A stretch of DNA of 64,000 nucleotides from the NCBI RefSeq assembly GCF_004535825.1, contig NZ_SGVY01000011.1:1-64000 (forward strand), written 5' to 3'. The translations under genes were made by a program, and so were the position numbers. Below the pieces are notes generated by a model. It saw nothing but the letters and a program-made list of their open reading frames with translations. It was not told the origin of the DNA and did not search any database. Below, piece after piece: positions 1 through 10,600 of the stretch. The DNA comes from Segatella hominis (GTDB taxonomy: Bacteria > Bacteroidota > Bacteroidia > Bacteroidales > Bacteroidaceae). How positions within the stretch are numbered: position 1 is the first letter of the stretch; each line of letters opens with the position of its first letter.

Positions 1-90
1 TTGTCTTCTTTTCGCAACACTAAGGTAAGTGAAAATTCTGACATGGCAAAATCCTGGGCAACTTTTTGTTGCTCAGGCACTTATAAATAA
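1..90 (+). other. Possible C-terminal remnant of a truncated gene at the left edge
   Basis: A frame is open from base 1 to a TAA ending at 90 (29 codons, no start inside the window). I do not recognise the peptide. It overlaps a hairpin (53-77), so it may be chance. If real, it is the tail of a gene, perhaps a transposase, beginning left of the window. Confidence 0.15.
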
Positions 91-119
91 TGTTAAACTA
101 TAGTGTTGCGGAATTAAGG
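13..119. mobile_element. Possible insertion-sequence end with inverted repeats
   Basis: CGCAACACT (13-21) is repeated in inverted orientation as AGTGTTGCG (102-110). Between them is a hairpin with 10-bp arms and one wobble pair (arms 53-62 and 68-77, T5 loop). Such nested symmetry next to a broken intron suggests the terminal region of an insertion sequence, perhaps IS1380-like, but the family is only a guess. No transposase is visible inside the window. Confidence 0.25.
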
Positions 120-221
120 CTCTCTTAAATGTAATAGATGAGCTTTGTTTTCATGACGAAGCTCTACTTAAAATCGGTAAAATTTAAAGTCATACCTATT
201 TGAATTTTACTCCGTATGTAG

Positions 222-252
222 AAAGGACTGGCCGTGAGGTCGGTCCTTTTTT
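222..252. terminator. Intrinsic terminator, possibly bidirectional
   Basis: GGACTGGCC pairs with GGTCGGTCC (with wobbles) around a GTGA loop. The hairpin is preceded by an A run and followed by six T, so it could stop transcription from either side. It separates the possible IS end from the intron fragment. Confidence 0.6.
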
Positions 253-282
253 GTGAGTATGCTCGGCATGAGCACTGTCTAA

Positions 283-731
283 TCCTTTTATGTGTCCAAA
301 GGCAGATGCCAACTGACGGTGCCTCCCAAATCCAAGACAAAGATGAAAGCCAAGCTAAAGGAACTTACGAGTCGAAGCAATGGATGGGGATATGCCAGGC
401 GGAAGCAGAATCTAAAGGAATACATACGAGGATGGGTGGGTTACTATCATCTTGCCAATATGAAGCAACTGCTTCTGAAAACGGACGAATGGCTGCGCAG
501 ACGAATACGTATGTGTATATGGAAGTCTTGGAAGAAAGTCAAGACGAGGATTGCCAATCTCGTAAGGTGTGGTATAGATAAGTACTAAGCCTATATGTGG
601 GCAACAGCCGTCTTGGGTATTGGCGTATTGCTAACAGTCCGATTTTGGCTATGGCTATCAACAATAATTGTCTTCGCAAGGCTGGATATGCCACGCTGAT
701 GGCTTCATATCTCGAATGGCACCCAAAGTAG
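283..731 (+). pseudogene. Group II intron reverse transcriptase/maturase, C-terminal fragment
   Basis: The translation from 283 matches the maturase (GIIM) domain and C-terminal tail of bacterial group II intron proteins. It contains LKELTSRSNGWGYARRK, IRGWVGYYHLANMK and, after a frame change, NSRLGYWRIANSPIL. The reverse-transcriptase palm and fingers are missing. An in-frame TAA at 586-588 and a shift of frame near 597-600 separate the maturase core from its tail, which ends at a TAG at 729-731. The gene is therefore a dead 3' remnant. The sequence 5' of 283 shows no further similarity, so the truncation point lies there. Family assignment is firm; the source intron subclass is not determined. 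Confidence 0.8.
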
Positions 732-733
732 GA

Positions 734-765
734 ACCGCCGTATGCGGAACCGCACGTACGGTGGT
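734..765 (+). ncRNA. Group II intron domain V
   Basis: Three bases after the maturase stop lies a 32-nt hairpin. ACCGCCGTA pairs with TACGGTGGT, followed by an internal bulge and a short upper stem (TGCG/CGCA) closed by GAAC. This is the size and shape of the catalytic domain V. The domain VI-like start follows (GGGAGGTCGG), but I cannot find its complementary 3' arm or the usual intron 3' end. The ribozyme is probably truncated just after domain V. Confidence 0.7.
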
Positions 766-1217
766 GTGGGAGGTCGGTAAATGCGAAAGTAGGGGAAGAG
801 AAGGAGCCGCTGCTAGGAGGAGTATTGAGCGGAGCTAGGAGAAGAATCGGATGACACCGAGAGAAAAAGTCTATTCTCATGGAGAAAGAAGTTTGCAGAT
901 AGGGAGATATTCTCCGTTCAAAGCCTTTGGATGTGCATCACAAGCCTTTGGATGTAGATACAAAACTTTGTGATATAAACTTCCCCTAGACTCGTCAACA
1001 ATTGGCTCCCTATGCGGTAGGAAGTTCTTGCCTATGTGACATGATGTTTGTCAAGGTTTTGTGACTTTAGGACAGCATGGCGAGGAGAAGTTTTTGCCTA
1101 TGAGTGAATGAACTTATGAGTGCATCCACTTTATATATGTGGCATGATAAATAGCAAAAGCGAAAAATATGAGACTAGTGCTTTTAGGAGCTGTTTATTT
1201 ATTGTTCATTGTTTTTC
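766..1217. other. Gene-free decayed region with a short tandem repeat
   Basis: I find no credible gene here. The only clear structure is a 21-bp near-tandem repeat: AAGCCTTTGGATGT occurs at 921-934 and 942-955. AAGTTCTTGCCTATG/AAGTTTTTGCCTATG also recurs near 1022 and 1089. The rest looks like eroded mobile DNA between the intron remnant and the Rhs promoter. Confidence 0.5.
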
Positions 1218-1312
1218 TTGCATATAAACATTATGAATATCCATTTTCGAGCGTATTAGGCAAAAACTCTCTCAAAAAGTTGGTGGTTTGGGATGTTCTT
1301 CGTAATTTTGCA
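1218..1312 (+). repeat. 95-bp direct repeat, copy A, carrying a promoter
   Basis: This segment recurs almost unchanged at 15214-15308 (offset 13,996), with only a few differences in the first 40 bases. It ends with the -7 element of the Rhs operon promoter. A 60-codon frame at 1169-1351 spans it, but conservation stops at the promoter and not at codon boundaries, so I treat it as regulatory DNA and not as a gene. Confidence 0.85.
1279..1310 (+). promoter_or_regulatory. Promoter of the Rhs operon
   Basis: GTTG (1279-1282), a 20-bp spacer and TAATTTTG (1303-1310) match the Bacteroidota -33/-7 consensus. Transcription would start near 1317, about 24 bases before the first ATG at 1341. Confidence 0.75.
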
Positions 1313-1340
1313 ACACTATCAACAAGTAATATGAAATATT

Positions 1341-2060
1341 ATGAAGTTTAGTTTACCATTACTAGTTACAATGCTGTTGCTGCAAATTACAACAGCCCAA
1401 GCCCAGGAATCAGCTATAAAACTTGGCGTCCGTCTCGGTGTTGGCATATCAATGTCTCCCAAGATGGGTGACATTCTTGTCCCTGAGGACTATTATTCCA
1501 ATTACTCATTCAAGGACAACTGGCAAGTCATTCCAAGCCTTGCAATCCTCATGCAGTACCACCGTCCTGGCGATGCCATTGGTGTGGAGGGTGGCCTTGC
1601 TTTCTGGCAGAGATCCGGCAAGCTTACGTACGATGACAACCAAAGTCTCCATTATACAGTAACCCCACGCTACAGCCACCTTGGACTCTTCGCCATGCTG
1701 AAGGCTTACCCTTGGAAGAAAGGGCTCAACTTTTCCGTAGGTGGAAGGATAGGAGCTGTATTGAATGAGAGGGGAGTCTCCTACGCCAGCAACCAGGAGG
1801 AAGAGCGTTTCTCGCAATATGGATATCCATCGGTTGGTGAGACCGAGAGATTGATGAGGGAGAAACTGAGCGGCAGGATGGACTTCTCCGTTGGGGGTGG
1901 TGTCGGCTATGAGATTGGCAGCCATTGGTCCGTGGACTTTCGATACTTTTATGGATTTCCAACTATGGTCAAAACCGAGACCAATGACTTCGGCTGGGCG
2001 GAGAAGAACGTCCATAGCCACAACTTGGAGTTAACAGCATCATACCTTTTTAACCTCTAA
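1341..2060 (+). CDS. Outer-membrane beta-barrel protein
   Basis: This 239-residue protein has a signal peptide of about 22 residues (hydrophobic core, cleavage near AQAQ). It then shows alternating amphipathic strands typical of small 8-stranded outer-membrane barrels (GVRLGVGISM, VGGRIGAVL, SVGGGVGYEIG, a terminal LELTASYLFNL ending on an aromatic/Leu strand). It is the first gene of the operon leading to the Rhs protein, 12 bp before the next gene. No enzymatic motif is visible. By position it may help anchor or export the downstream surface proteins; that role is inference. G+C content is visibly higher than in the flanking housekeeping genes. Confidence 0.7.
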   Translation: MKFSLPLLVTMLLLQITTAQAQESAIKLGVRLGVGISMSPKMGDILVPEDYYSNYSFKDNWQVIPSLAILMQYHRPGDAIGVEGGLAFWQRSGKLTYDDNQSLHYTVTPRYSHLGLFAMLKAYPWKKGLNFSVGGRIGAVLNERGVSYASNQEEERFSQYGYPSVGETERLMREKLSGRMDFSVGGGVGYEIGSHWSVDFRYFYGFPTMVKTETNDFGWAEKNVHSHNLELTASYLFNL

Positions 2061-2072
2061 AAACTCCAGAAC

Positions 2073-3194
2073 ATGAATGACAAAGAAAAGGAACGCATAA
2101 GCATATCTGTCGCAGCGTTGCTGGCAGTGTTGGTGGCTATCATCGGACTTTTTAAATGCTCGGATGACAGCGACTTACCTCCAAATGACGTGACCACTAT
2201 GGAAAAGGCAATTATGCCAAATCACACCAAAAAGCAACAAAATGTCTTTGCCCAATCCGACGAAGATACGCTTTCCCACATTGTTGGAAAGCAGCCGTCT
2301 CCAAATTATCTCAGGCATTGCGGAAAATCACATACAGACAAAAGACAAATGGCTCCCCGATTGGAACCGAGTGACAGTGCCCAGCTCACAACCCCCATTC
2401 CATCCACCCATATGAAAGAGACGCAGCCCAGCGAGGACTCGCAGAAGACAATACATAATGTCACAACAGTGCAGGATGGACAAGCAAGCGTTGCAGCAAT
2501 TCATCACTCACATTTCCCCCGTGGTCATGTTTTCCGCATTGGGTTATACGCAGGCGTGGGCTATGCCTCCGTGTCACACCTTGGTGGCATCGTGGAGGGT
2601 TTCGACATTCGTCCCCGATTCTCCATGGATGAGCGAGGCATGGTGACACCGACCATAGGACTTCAAGGCATCTGGCAGCATCGGAGGCTTGGAGCTGAAC
2701 TGGGTGTCTCCTACGTGCGCCTTGGTGGCAGACTGTCGGAGTACAAGTGGGACGATGGCATCCATGAGACGACTGATTTTCACTACGGCTATCTCATTCC
2801 ACGCATTGGGCTACGCATGTACGTCCTCCCTGGGCTATACATGGGCGCAGGTGTGGGGCTTGGCATCTCGCTCGGCGGCAATGGCGTTGACTTTGGTGAT
2901 GACCGCCAAGGCGAGGTCCATCGTCAACAGGCGCAGCTGACCCAGGACCACTTGCGTGGCAGCCTGAGGGGCAAGGTTCTTGCGCTTCCTTTTGCAAGGC
3001 TTGGTTATCATAGCCCCGGCATGGGTCTTGGGGTTGCCTTGGAGTATGGCTTCGGGATTGGAGACCTCTTGAAAACCAGGGACAACGACTATGGGTATCA
3101 CAACCCTGCCAATACCGCTCAGTATGTAACCCTGACCATAGGTTACGAGTTGACAATCGGAAAAAGAAAGAAATCGGAGGAAACAACAAGATGA
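2073..3194 (+). CDS. Membrane-anchored protein with C-terminal beta-barrel
   Basis: This 373-residue protein has an N-terminal transmembrane helix (residues about 9-27, SISVAALLAVLVAIIGLF). A long polar linker follows (about 30-150, rich in Ser, Thr, Gln). From about residue 152 a barrel-like domain (FRIGLYAGVGYASV, GLYMGAGVGLGISLGG, terminal YVTLTIGYELTIG) resembles the preceding protein. The arrangement suggests an inner-membrane anchor linked to an outer-membrane barrel, as in envelope-spanning proteins. Its stop overlaps the next start (ATGA, 3191-3194), indicating translational coupling. I do not recognise a named family. Confidence 0.65.
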   Translation: MNDKEKERISISVAALLAVLVAIIGLFKCSDDSDLPPNDVTTMEKAIMPNHTKKQQNVFAQSDEDTLSHIVGKQPSPNYLRHCGKSHTDKRQMAPRLEPSDSAQLTTPIPSTHMKETQPSEDSQKTIHNVTTVQDGQASVAAIHHSHFPRGHVFRIGLYAGVGYASVSHLGGIVEGFDIRPRFSMDERGMVTPTIGLQGIWQHRRLGAELGVSYVRLGGRLSEYKWDDGIHETTDFHYGYLIPRIGLRMYVLPGLYMGAGVGLGISLGGNGVDFGDDRQGEVHRQQAQLTQDHLRGSLRGKVLALPFARLGYHSPGMGLGVALEYGFGIGDLLKTRDNDYGYHNPANTAQYVTLTIGYELTIGKRKKSEETTR

Positions 3195-4597
3195 GACAAA
3201 TACAAAACATTGTTTTCTGTGCATTGAGCATGGCCTTTTCGCCAAGCCTGCACGCACAGACACCGGGTGGCGTGGGAATGCCTGCCGTCTGGCAGCATGG
3301 ACCATGCCTCCTGCGTACGCAATCCAATAAGCCGCTCAGCGTCGTGAGCGTCATCGACGGCAAGGTCTGCGCCTACACCACCTCTTCCGCCATGGGAGGA
3401 ACCCTTCGCATGGGCGGCAAGCCAATGTCATCGACAGGGCATCCACAGGAGCACCTGGCATATGCCCGCGCCCTCTCCATGCAGGAGAGGCAGAGGGTGG
3501 AGAGCCACCTTGCCCTGCGTTACGGGATCACCCTCGGCGGCAATTACCTTGATAGCCATGGGAAAATCATCTGGGATGGGAATCGCAACAAGGCGTTCCG
3601 CCATCATGTGGCAGGTATCGCCCATGACGCAGCCTCGGGGCTGAAATTGCTCCATGGCGCAAGCTCGGAGGAGATGCATCCCCTTCAAGTGACCACTCAG
3701 ACGCTTGCGGACGGTCAGAGCCTCCTCTGGGGCGATGACGGAGCACCTGCCGAGCTCGCCGACAGCAAGGCACATGGAAAGTGGGTCTTGCGGAAGTGGG
3801 TGTCCGAGTCCAGTTCCATGGCTGGCACGCCCATACGGATGTCCCTTGGTATAGACCGACTCCGGCAGACTGGAATGGAGCAAGGCGAGGACATCTACCT
3901 CGCCATCGACCCATCGGAGACTGGCAATTTTCGGGCAGATGCGGTCAGGTATGTGAGGGGCGAGATGAATGAAGAAGACAGCGTTGTCTTCCATGGCATT
4001 GACGCAGGGAGCCTTCACTGTTTCACGTTCCGTGTGGCTGGGGACATGTTCACCACGCTCAGCGTGGACCAACCTTCTCGTGATAGTGAGAGCATGGGCA
4101 CAGCCACCATTCTCGTTTCGGGTGGTGTACCTCCATACAGAATGTGCCTTGAGCGTGAGGGACAGGCAATGTACGACCAGTCGTCCTCCGACACCTTGCG
4201 CAGCATCGGTGGACTGGTCGAGGGACGATATAGCCTCCTCACCACGGACAAGCTCGGAAACGAGTACGGGCATGAGTTCCAGGTGAGTGCGTCGGGCAAT
4301 ATGGAATTGCCCGACGACCTTCGCAACGCCCGATCCCTCCACGATGTTTTTTTCCTTGCCACGGAGGTGACACCCAACCCAACGGCGGACGGATACGTGC
4401 GCATCAGGCTGGAGACAGCCGCTGAATTTCCGCTCACAACCATCCTCTACACCGCAGCCGGAGAGGAAGTTGACAAGTCGGAGTTTGGCGCAGGTACGTA
4501 TTTTCACACCACCGCCTACCTCCCATCCCCAGGCACGTATCTGCTCCGGATGGTGGCGGGCAACCATTCGAAAACAATAAAACTCATACGTAGATAA
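3191..4597 (+). CDS. Secreted surface protein with T9SS-type C-terminal domain
   Basis: This 468-residue protein has a signal peptide (about 1-23, cleavage near LHAQ). A domain at about 90-160 contains VESHLALRYGITL and IIWDGN...HHVAGIAHD, typical of the DUF8202-type module found in Bacteroidota surface proteins. The last 75 residues (VTPNPTADGYVRIRL, YTAAGEEV, GTYLLRMVAGNHSKTIKLI) match the type IX secretion sorting domain, which directs outer-membrane export and surface attachment. The gene lies between a barrel protein and the Rhs lipoprotein, 6 bp upstream of the latter, so it is probably a surface partner of the toxin machine. The partner role is inference. Confidence 0.75.
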   Translation: MRQIQNIVFCALSMAFSPSLHAQTPGGVGMPAVWQHGPCLLRTQSNKPLSVVSVIDGKVCAYTTSSAMGGTLRMGGKPMSSTGHPQEHLAYARALSMQERQRVESHLALRYGITLGGNYLDSHGKIIWDGNRNKAFRHHVAGIAHDAASGLKLLHGASSEEMHPLQVTTQTLADGQSLLWGDDGAPAELADSKAHGKWVLRKWVSESSSMAGTPIRMSLGIDRLRQTGMEQGEDIYLAIDPSETGNFRADAVRYVRGEMNEEDSVVFHGIDAGSLHCFTFRVAGDMFTTLSVDQPSRDSESMGTATILVSGGVPPYRMCLEREGQAMYDQSSSDTLRSIGGLVEGRYSLLTTDKLGNEYGHEFQVSASGNMELPDDLRNARSLHDVFFLATEVTPNPTADGYVRIRLETAAEFPLTTILYTAAGEEVDKSEFGAGTYFHTTAYLPSPGTYLLRMVAGNHSKTIKLIRR

Positions 4598-4603
4598 GCT
4601 CAG

Positions 4604-7600
4604 ATGAAAGAAAAGACTAGGAAAATGAAAAATAATGTCTATGGTCTGGTGACTATTGTACTGGTCGCCGCCATAATCAGCTCATGTGGTGGCAGAAAGA
4701 GCCGAAGCGTGGTACGGTCCATGTGCCTCGGCAAGGATTCCTTATCCACAATGAGGTTACATAAGACTGAACATAAGTTGGATACCGCACATGTGACGGT
4801 CAGGAAAGCTTTACGACAAGACACGAAAGGCAGAAACACTCCTCCCAGCGTTGCGCATGCAGACATGGCAAGGCGCATGGTGTCCAAGTTCTTCTCCTGC
4901 TCGGACAGCGACACGCTGAGAGTTGGCAGGGCGCAGCTTGCCGTCCCACGTGGGGCGATGACACATGGCAGGACGCTCAGCATAACGCCCTTGTGCAGGG
5001 GTGAGATTCCTCCCCTGCCGACCGGGCTGGTCAACGTTACCGGCGGTGAGGATGCGGACACGGTGGTCGGCTACCGTTTTTTGCCCCATGGCAACCATTT
5101 CGTCCATTGCCCAGCGACTCTCACCGTTCCCTATGACAGCACATTGATACCGAGCGGCTATACCGCCGCAGACATACACACCTATTATTATGATGGCATG
5201 AGCCGCCGCTGGACGTTGCTCCGAGGCAGGGGAACGGACAGGAAGAGGGCTGTCGCCATGGCAGAGACCACCCACTTCACGGACGTAGTCAACGGCATCC
5301 TCAAGGTCCCCGAGAGTCCAGAGACCTCAAGCTATGTGCCGACCGGCATCAGCGACCTCAAGGCTGCCGACCCAGGAGCCGGCATTCAGCAAATGGAGGC
5401 ACCCATCGCCAACCAGCAGGGCACGGCTTCCATGGAATACCCCTTCGAGCTTCCCAGTGGAAGAGGTGGAATATCCGTCAACGTAGGCTTGTCTTATTCC
5501 AACCAGGGAGGCAGTGGCATGGTGGGCTATGGCTGGAGCCTTCCCGTCAAGAGCGTGGACGTGGAGACACGATGGGGTGTCCCTCGCTTCGATTCAGACG
5601 TGGAGAGCGAGTCTTACCTGCTCATGGGCGAGCGGCTTGGCGATCGGGCATATCGCTCGGCGACTATGCGCCCCCGTATGGCTGAAAGACATTTCCAACC
5701 TATGGTTGAGGGAAACTTCAACAGGATAATTCGCCATGGTTCGACACCTGCCGACTATTGGTGGGAGGTGACCGACAAGGACGGTACGACCTATGCCTAT
5801 GGAGGAAAGGACGGAAAGGTGGACGACGCCAGTACGCTCACCGACACCCACGGCAACAGAATCAAGTGGGTGCTGACGAGGATTACCGACGTCCACGGCA
5901 ACTTTGCCTCGCTGCGTTACACGAAGCACGGCGGCAACCTCTATCCCGACCGATACACCTATACAGGCTTCGGTGATGAGGAGGGACTTTACAGCGTGGA
6001 GTTCGCCATGGAGCAGGATGCAAGACATGATGCCGTAAGCAGCGGTCGCCTCGGCGTGATGCAAGAGGACGCGGCGCTATTGCACAGAGTGAGCGTGAGA
6101 AACGATGGCAACCTCCTGCGAGCTTATGAGCTACATTACAAGGAGGGGGCGTTCGGCAAGACGCTCCTAGCGTCCATTGACCAGCTTGACAGCCATGGCG
6201 ATGTGGTCGCAACCCATTCCATGGACTACTACGATGACGTGGTGGGCGGTTTATTCACCACAGAGCCAGTGACATATACTTCTGAGAGTGACAACTATGG
6301 AAGGGTGTTCTCCCAAAACGTGGGGCTTCTTGACGGAACCATTTCACTCCTGGGCGCAGGCACGGCCAAGGGCACCACCGTGGGTGGCGGTGTCATGGTG
6401 GGAGCTGGCTGGGGTCCTGCATCCGTCAACGCTGGTGCGTCCTACTCCCACAGCAAGGGTGCCAACGAGGGCAAGGCGGCCTTGGTTGACCTCAATGGAG
6501 ACGGACTCCCCGACAAGCTGTGGAAAGGTTCCGATGGTAAGCTTCACTACCGCCTGAACCTCAATGCCGACGGCAAGCATCCAACCTTTGGTGAGGCTCA
6601 TCTGGTGGAGGGAGTGAACTCATTCTCCAAGGGAAGCACGTCGAGCAACACCCTTGATGCCAATGTCGCCGTCGGTTTTGGCATCGCAAGCTCCGGCTAC
6701 GCTGTCGGGAAGACCACCGAGGAGAGTAAGACCCAGGTCTATTTGCATGACTTCAACTCGGACGGACTCGTGGACGTGGCGGTGAACGGAACCGTCTATT
6801 TCAATCACAGTGACGGTAAGTCCGTATTCTTCAGTCCATCCAGCTCGGGAACGGACAACCCCATCGTGGGTGGTGACTGTGCCATGGACTCCACCTTCCT
6901 GGTTGACTACAAGGTTCTTCGTGACAGCCTGGAGCGGCAATATCCACTCCATGACGCCGTCCGTCTCTGGCGTGCGCCGTTCGAAGGAACGGTAACCGTC
7001 ACAGGCGATGTACTCAAGCCATCTTCCGAGGGGGATGGTGTGTCTCTTTCCGTGCAGCATGGCGACAGGGTGATATGGAAAAACGACAGGTTTATGGGCG
7101 GTACTCTCCGAATACCTGCTATGGACTTGGAAGTTAAGCCTGGGGACTTTTTGTTGTTCAGGTGTGGGGCGATATACTCAGGAGCAGGCGATGCAATCGA
7201 CTGGCATCCGCACGTTCGCTATGTGTCCCTGCCCGTCCCGACCTATGCAGGCGAGGCGTTGACCGACTATGACAGTGAGGCTGACGCACTGATGGGCGAG
7301 GCCTCTACGGCACCCCTTTCGATTGACGGCAAGGTGGCATTTGAGGGAGCGTACGCCAAGGGAAGAACTAGCGATGACATCACGCTCTCGATCGTGCGTA
7401 CGGACAAGGCCGGAGTGCAGATCTTGGTTGACAGCCTCCTGCTGCCAGCCGACTCAATCGTGTCCGGTGTCTTCCGTGGCGAGTGCCAGTCCGTAGCTTC
7501 CGACAGTGCCACCCTTGATTTCATCGTCAGGGCAAACAGTCCGGTTGACTGGCACGCTGTCAGCTGGAATCCTGTCCTCAGGATGGACACGATGCGCTTC

Positions 7601-10600
7601 GAAATAGCCCCACAGCGAATAATCTACTCCAAGCCCATCCGTATGGCGGCTTCCACACTGGTGAGCCTACCGGCGGACACGGCATGGGGCAGTCGCCTCA
7701 TCCTCGTTCCCCACCTGTCGGTGAGCCGTGAGTCCGGGGAGGACAGGGATTCGGCGGACGTACACCTCTCTCTGAAGACCGCTGACGGCACGTTCCTCTA
7801 TGCTCGGACACTCGCCATCGGAAGTGACAACGCCCTCCATGGTGATAGTATCGTGCTTGACGTGTCCTCCATGCGTGGAAAGTTGTCAGGAAAGGAGGTA
7901 CAGGTTACGTTCTCCATCGCCAATGAACTGGCCTCTGCATCGGAGGCTGGAGTCGAGCTGTGCATGGACTCCACCATTTATGTAGCAGACTCGTTGGGCA
8001 TTGGTCACGCCATGGGCAGCAAGGTCGTCACCGTGTCTAGCTTGCCGGCTTGTGTGTTCTCCTCATACAACCGTTTCGACTATGGAACTCTTTACCATGG
8101 CTGGGGGCAGTTCGCCTGGAACGGAAATGACGGCGCTTCCATCCGTGTCGCCGACATGAGGACGGCGGACACCAACGCCTACCTCCATGATGGAAAGTTG
8201 GATGAGGATGCCGTGGAGGCGAACGCCATCGACATCACGGAGCAGCGTTTCTTCACCATGGCGTACCAGTCATCCTCCCAACGCTATGTGAGTGCGACAG
8301 ACAGCGTGTATGTAACTGGTGCGGTGATGCGCCCATCCCGCCTTGGTGAGGATGACATCGTCATCGACTCCGTGGACTATGCCACTGGCGGTGAGGGGTT
8401 GGCGGCCCCCGTGCAGCGCACGTTGACCAAGGGAAGGAGCAAGTCATACAGTCTGGGAGCATCTGCAGGTGTCAGCATCGGCGTGAACAGGAGCGAGTCC
8501 ACCCAGGATTCCTATACCAAGGTGTCGTTACAGGATATCAATGGTGACGGCTACCCTGATTGGGTGAACGACCATGATGGAAAGATACGGGCGCAGCTGA
8601 CCTGCCAGACCGGCAGGTTGGGTGATGCCATGGACTATGCCGTGGAGGGTGCGCTCTCCAGGGGAAAGTCTAGCAACACGGGACTTGACATCGGAGCCAG
8701 CTTCGATGCCAAGGCATACTCCATCGGACAGTACTTCCAGTTTCCCAAGACATCGAAGGAGGCCGAGTCGTCCTCCCAGTCCACCGCTTATCCGTCCGAT
8801 GCCGAGTCGGCAGGCAATGCCGGCAAGGTCTCAGAGAACGGCTCGTGCAGTGCCAGTGGCAACTTCTCCAGCGGCGAGACCGTGACGGCGAGGGATTGGA
8901 GCGACCTCAATGGTGACGGTCTTCCCGACATGGTGTCCTCGGACGGCATGGTGCGCTATGGACTCGGCTACTCGTACACTGATGCTATGGCGTCGGAACT
9001 TCCAGGCACAGACCGCAGCGTGAGCAGCAACCTGGGTGGTGGCAACGGCGTATGCATTCCGGTGTTGGGCATGTTCAGCATCTCGAGTGGCATGAACGAC
9101 ACGCAGAGCCTCACCATGGGAAGGGGCATGCTCGCCGACGTCAATGGCGATGGCCTTCCCGACTACGTGAGCCAGGAGGCCGATGGAAGTCTCTCGGTCA
9201 CCCTCAATCGTGGTGATGGCTTCATGGAAAAATGGGATATGGGCGGTCGCACTGCCATGTCCGCCAGCGTTGGTTCCTCCCTCGCCTTTTATGGCAGCGT
9301 GGCTTACACCATCCGCATTCCACTTCCGTTTGGGTTCCGCATCAACATTACCCCAAGTGTCCAGGCCTCGCACAGCGAGAGCGTCAGCCGCACGACGGCA
9401 TCTCTCATCGACATGGACGGCGATGGCCTTCCGGACCTCGTGTGTGCCAGTGGCGAGAATCGCCTGCTTGTTTACCGCAATCTCACTGGCAGAACCAACT
9501 TGCTCAAGTCTGTGACCCTCCCGTTCGGGGGAAGGCATCTCGTCGAGTACGCCCAGACGGAGCCGAGCCATGACTTGCCTGGCAGAAGATGGGTGATGTC
9601 AGCGGTGGAGACCGTTGGTGGATATGCGGAGTGCGGAGCCACCAGGACAAGGACGGAATTTGACTACCATGGTGGTTACCAGGATCGCAAGGAGCGTGAG
9701 TTCCTTGGCTTCCAAGAGGTGGTGACAACTGAGGTCAACACGCTTGATGGTGATAGGCTATACCGCAGGACTGTGCGTATGTACGATGGGGTGAGGGACT
9801 ATCATACCCACTCGCTCCTCACTTCGGAGACCTTGTATGACGCGGACGCCAACAAGTTGCATGGCACATCGTATTCCTATGACTTGCGCGACCAGCAGTC
9901 CAGTGAGTCGAAGTTCCCAGCATTGGTCAAGGTTGAGGACATGGAGTATGACCCCGGGACTGGTGTGAGCATGGGCACGAACGTGGAGAATGACTACGAT
10001 GGCTATGGCAATCTCACCTTCTACAGGCAAACCGCCATTGGACATGAGTTGGAGGCAAGCGTGGATTATCATGAGCTTACCGACAGATACATCGTCGGCG
10101 AGCCAAGTCACGTGGCAGTGTCAAGCGGTGGAAAGGTGTTGCGTGAGCGAACCAGCGAGGTCAACTCCTATGGTGACATGACGAGGCTGACGCTACGCAA
10201 TGGTGATGGTGCTTCAGTCTATGACATGGAGTATGATACCTACGGCAACATCACCAGGTTAACCAAGCCTGCCAACCATCGGGGACAACGCATGTTCCAT
10301 GCCTATGCCTACGATGAGAGGCATCACTCCCTTGTGACAGGAGTGAGCGATGCCTATGGCTATAGCTCTTCAACATCTTATGATCCGTTGTGGAACTTGC
10401 CAACCTCCACCACTGATATCAATGGACAGCGCATGGAATACACGTATGACGTTGTGGGCAGGCAGTCCACCGTCCGTGCGCCTTATGAGATTGAGTCTGG
10501 CAAACCGTTCACCATCAAGTTCGAGTACAGTCCTCGTGGCAGGATGGCGCATACCATCCACGACATGGGGAAAGGCTACATCGACACCTATACATTCGCC

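Noticed and set aside
234-581. 115-codon frame over the maturase remnant
   Set aside because: It is a shadow frame. The overlapping frame from 283 gives recognisable maturase sequence.
1169-1351. 60-codon frame with a hydrophobic start, partly repeated at 15.2 kb
   Set aside because: The conserved block ends at the promoter -7 element, not at a codon or stop, and the frame runs across the promoter and into the next gene. It is better explained as a duplicated promoter segment.
2794-3363. Long minus-strand frames opposite the G+C-rich Rhs operon (also 3428-4567, 8831-9571, 11207-11953)
   Set aside because: They are antisense shadows arising from high G+C codon positions and show no recognisable protein features.
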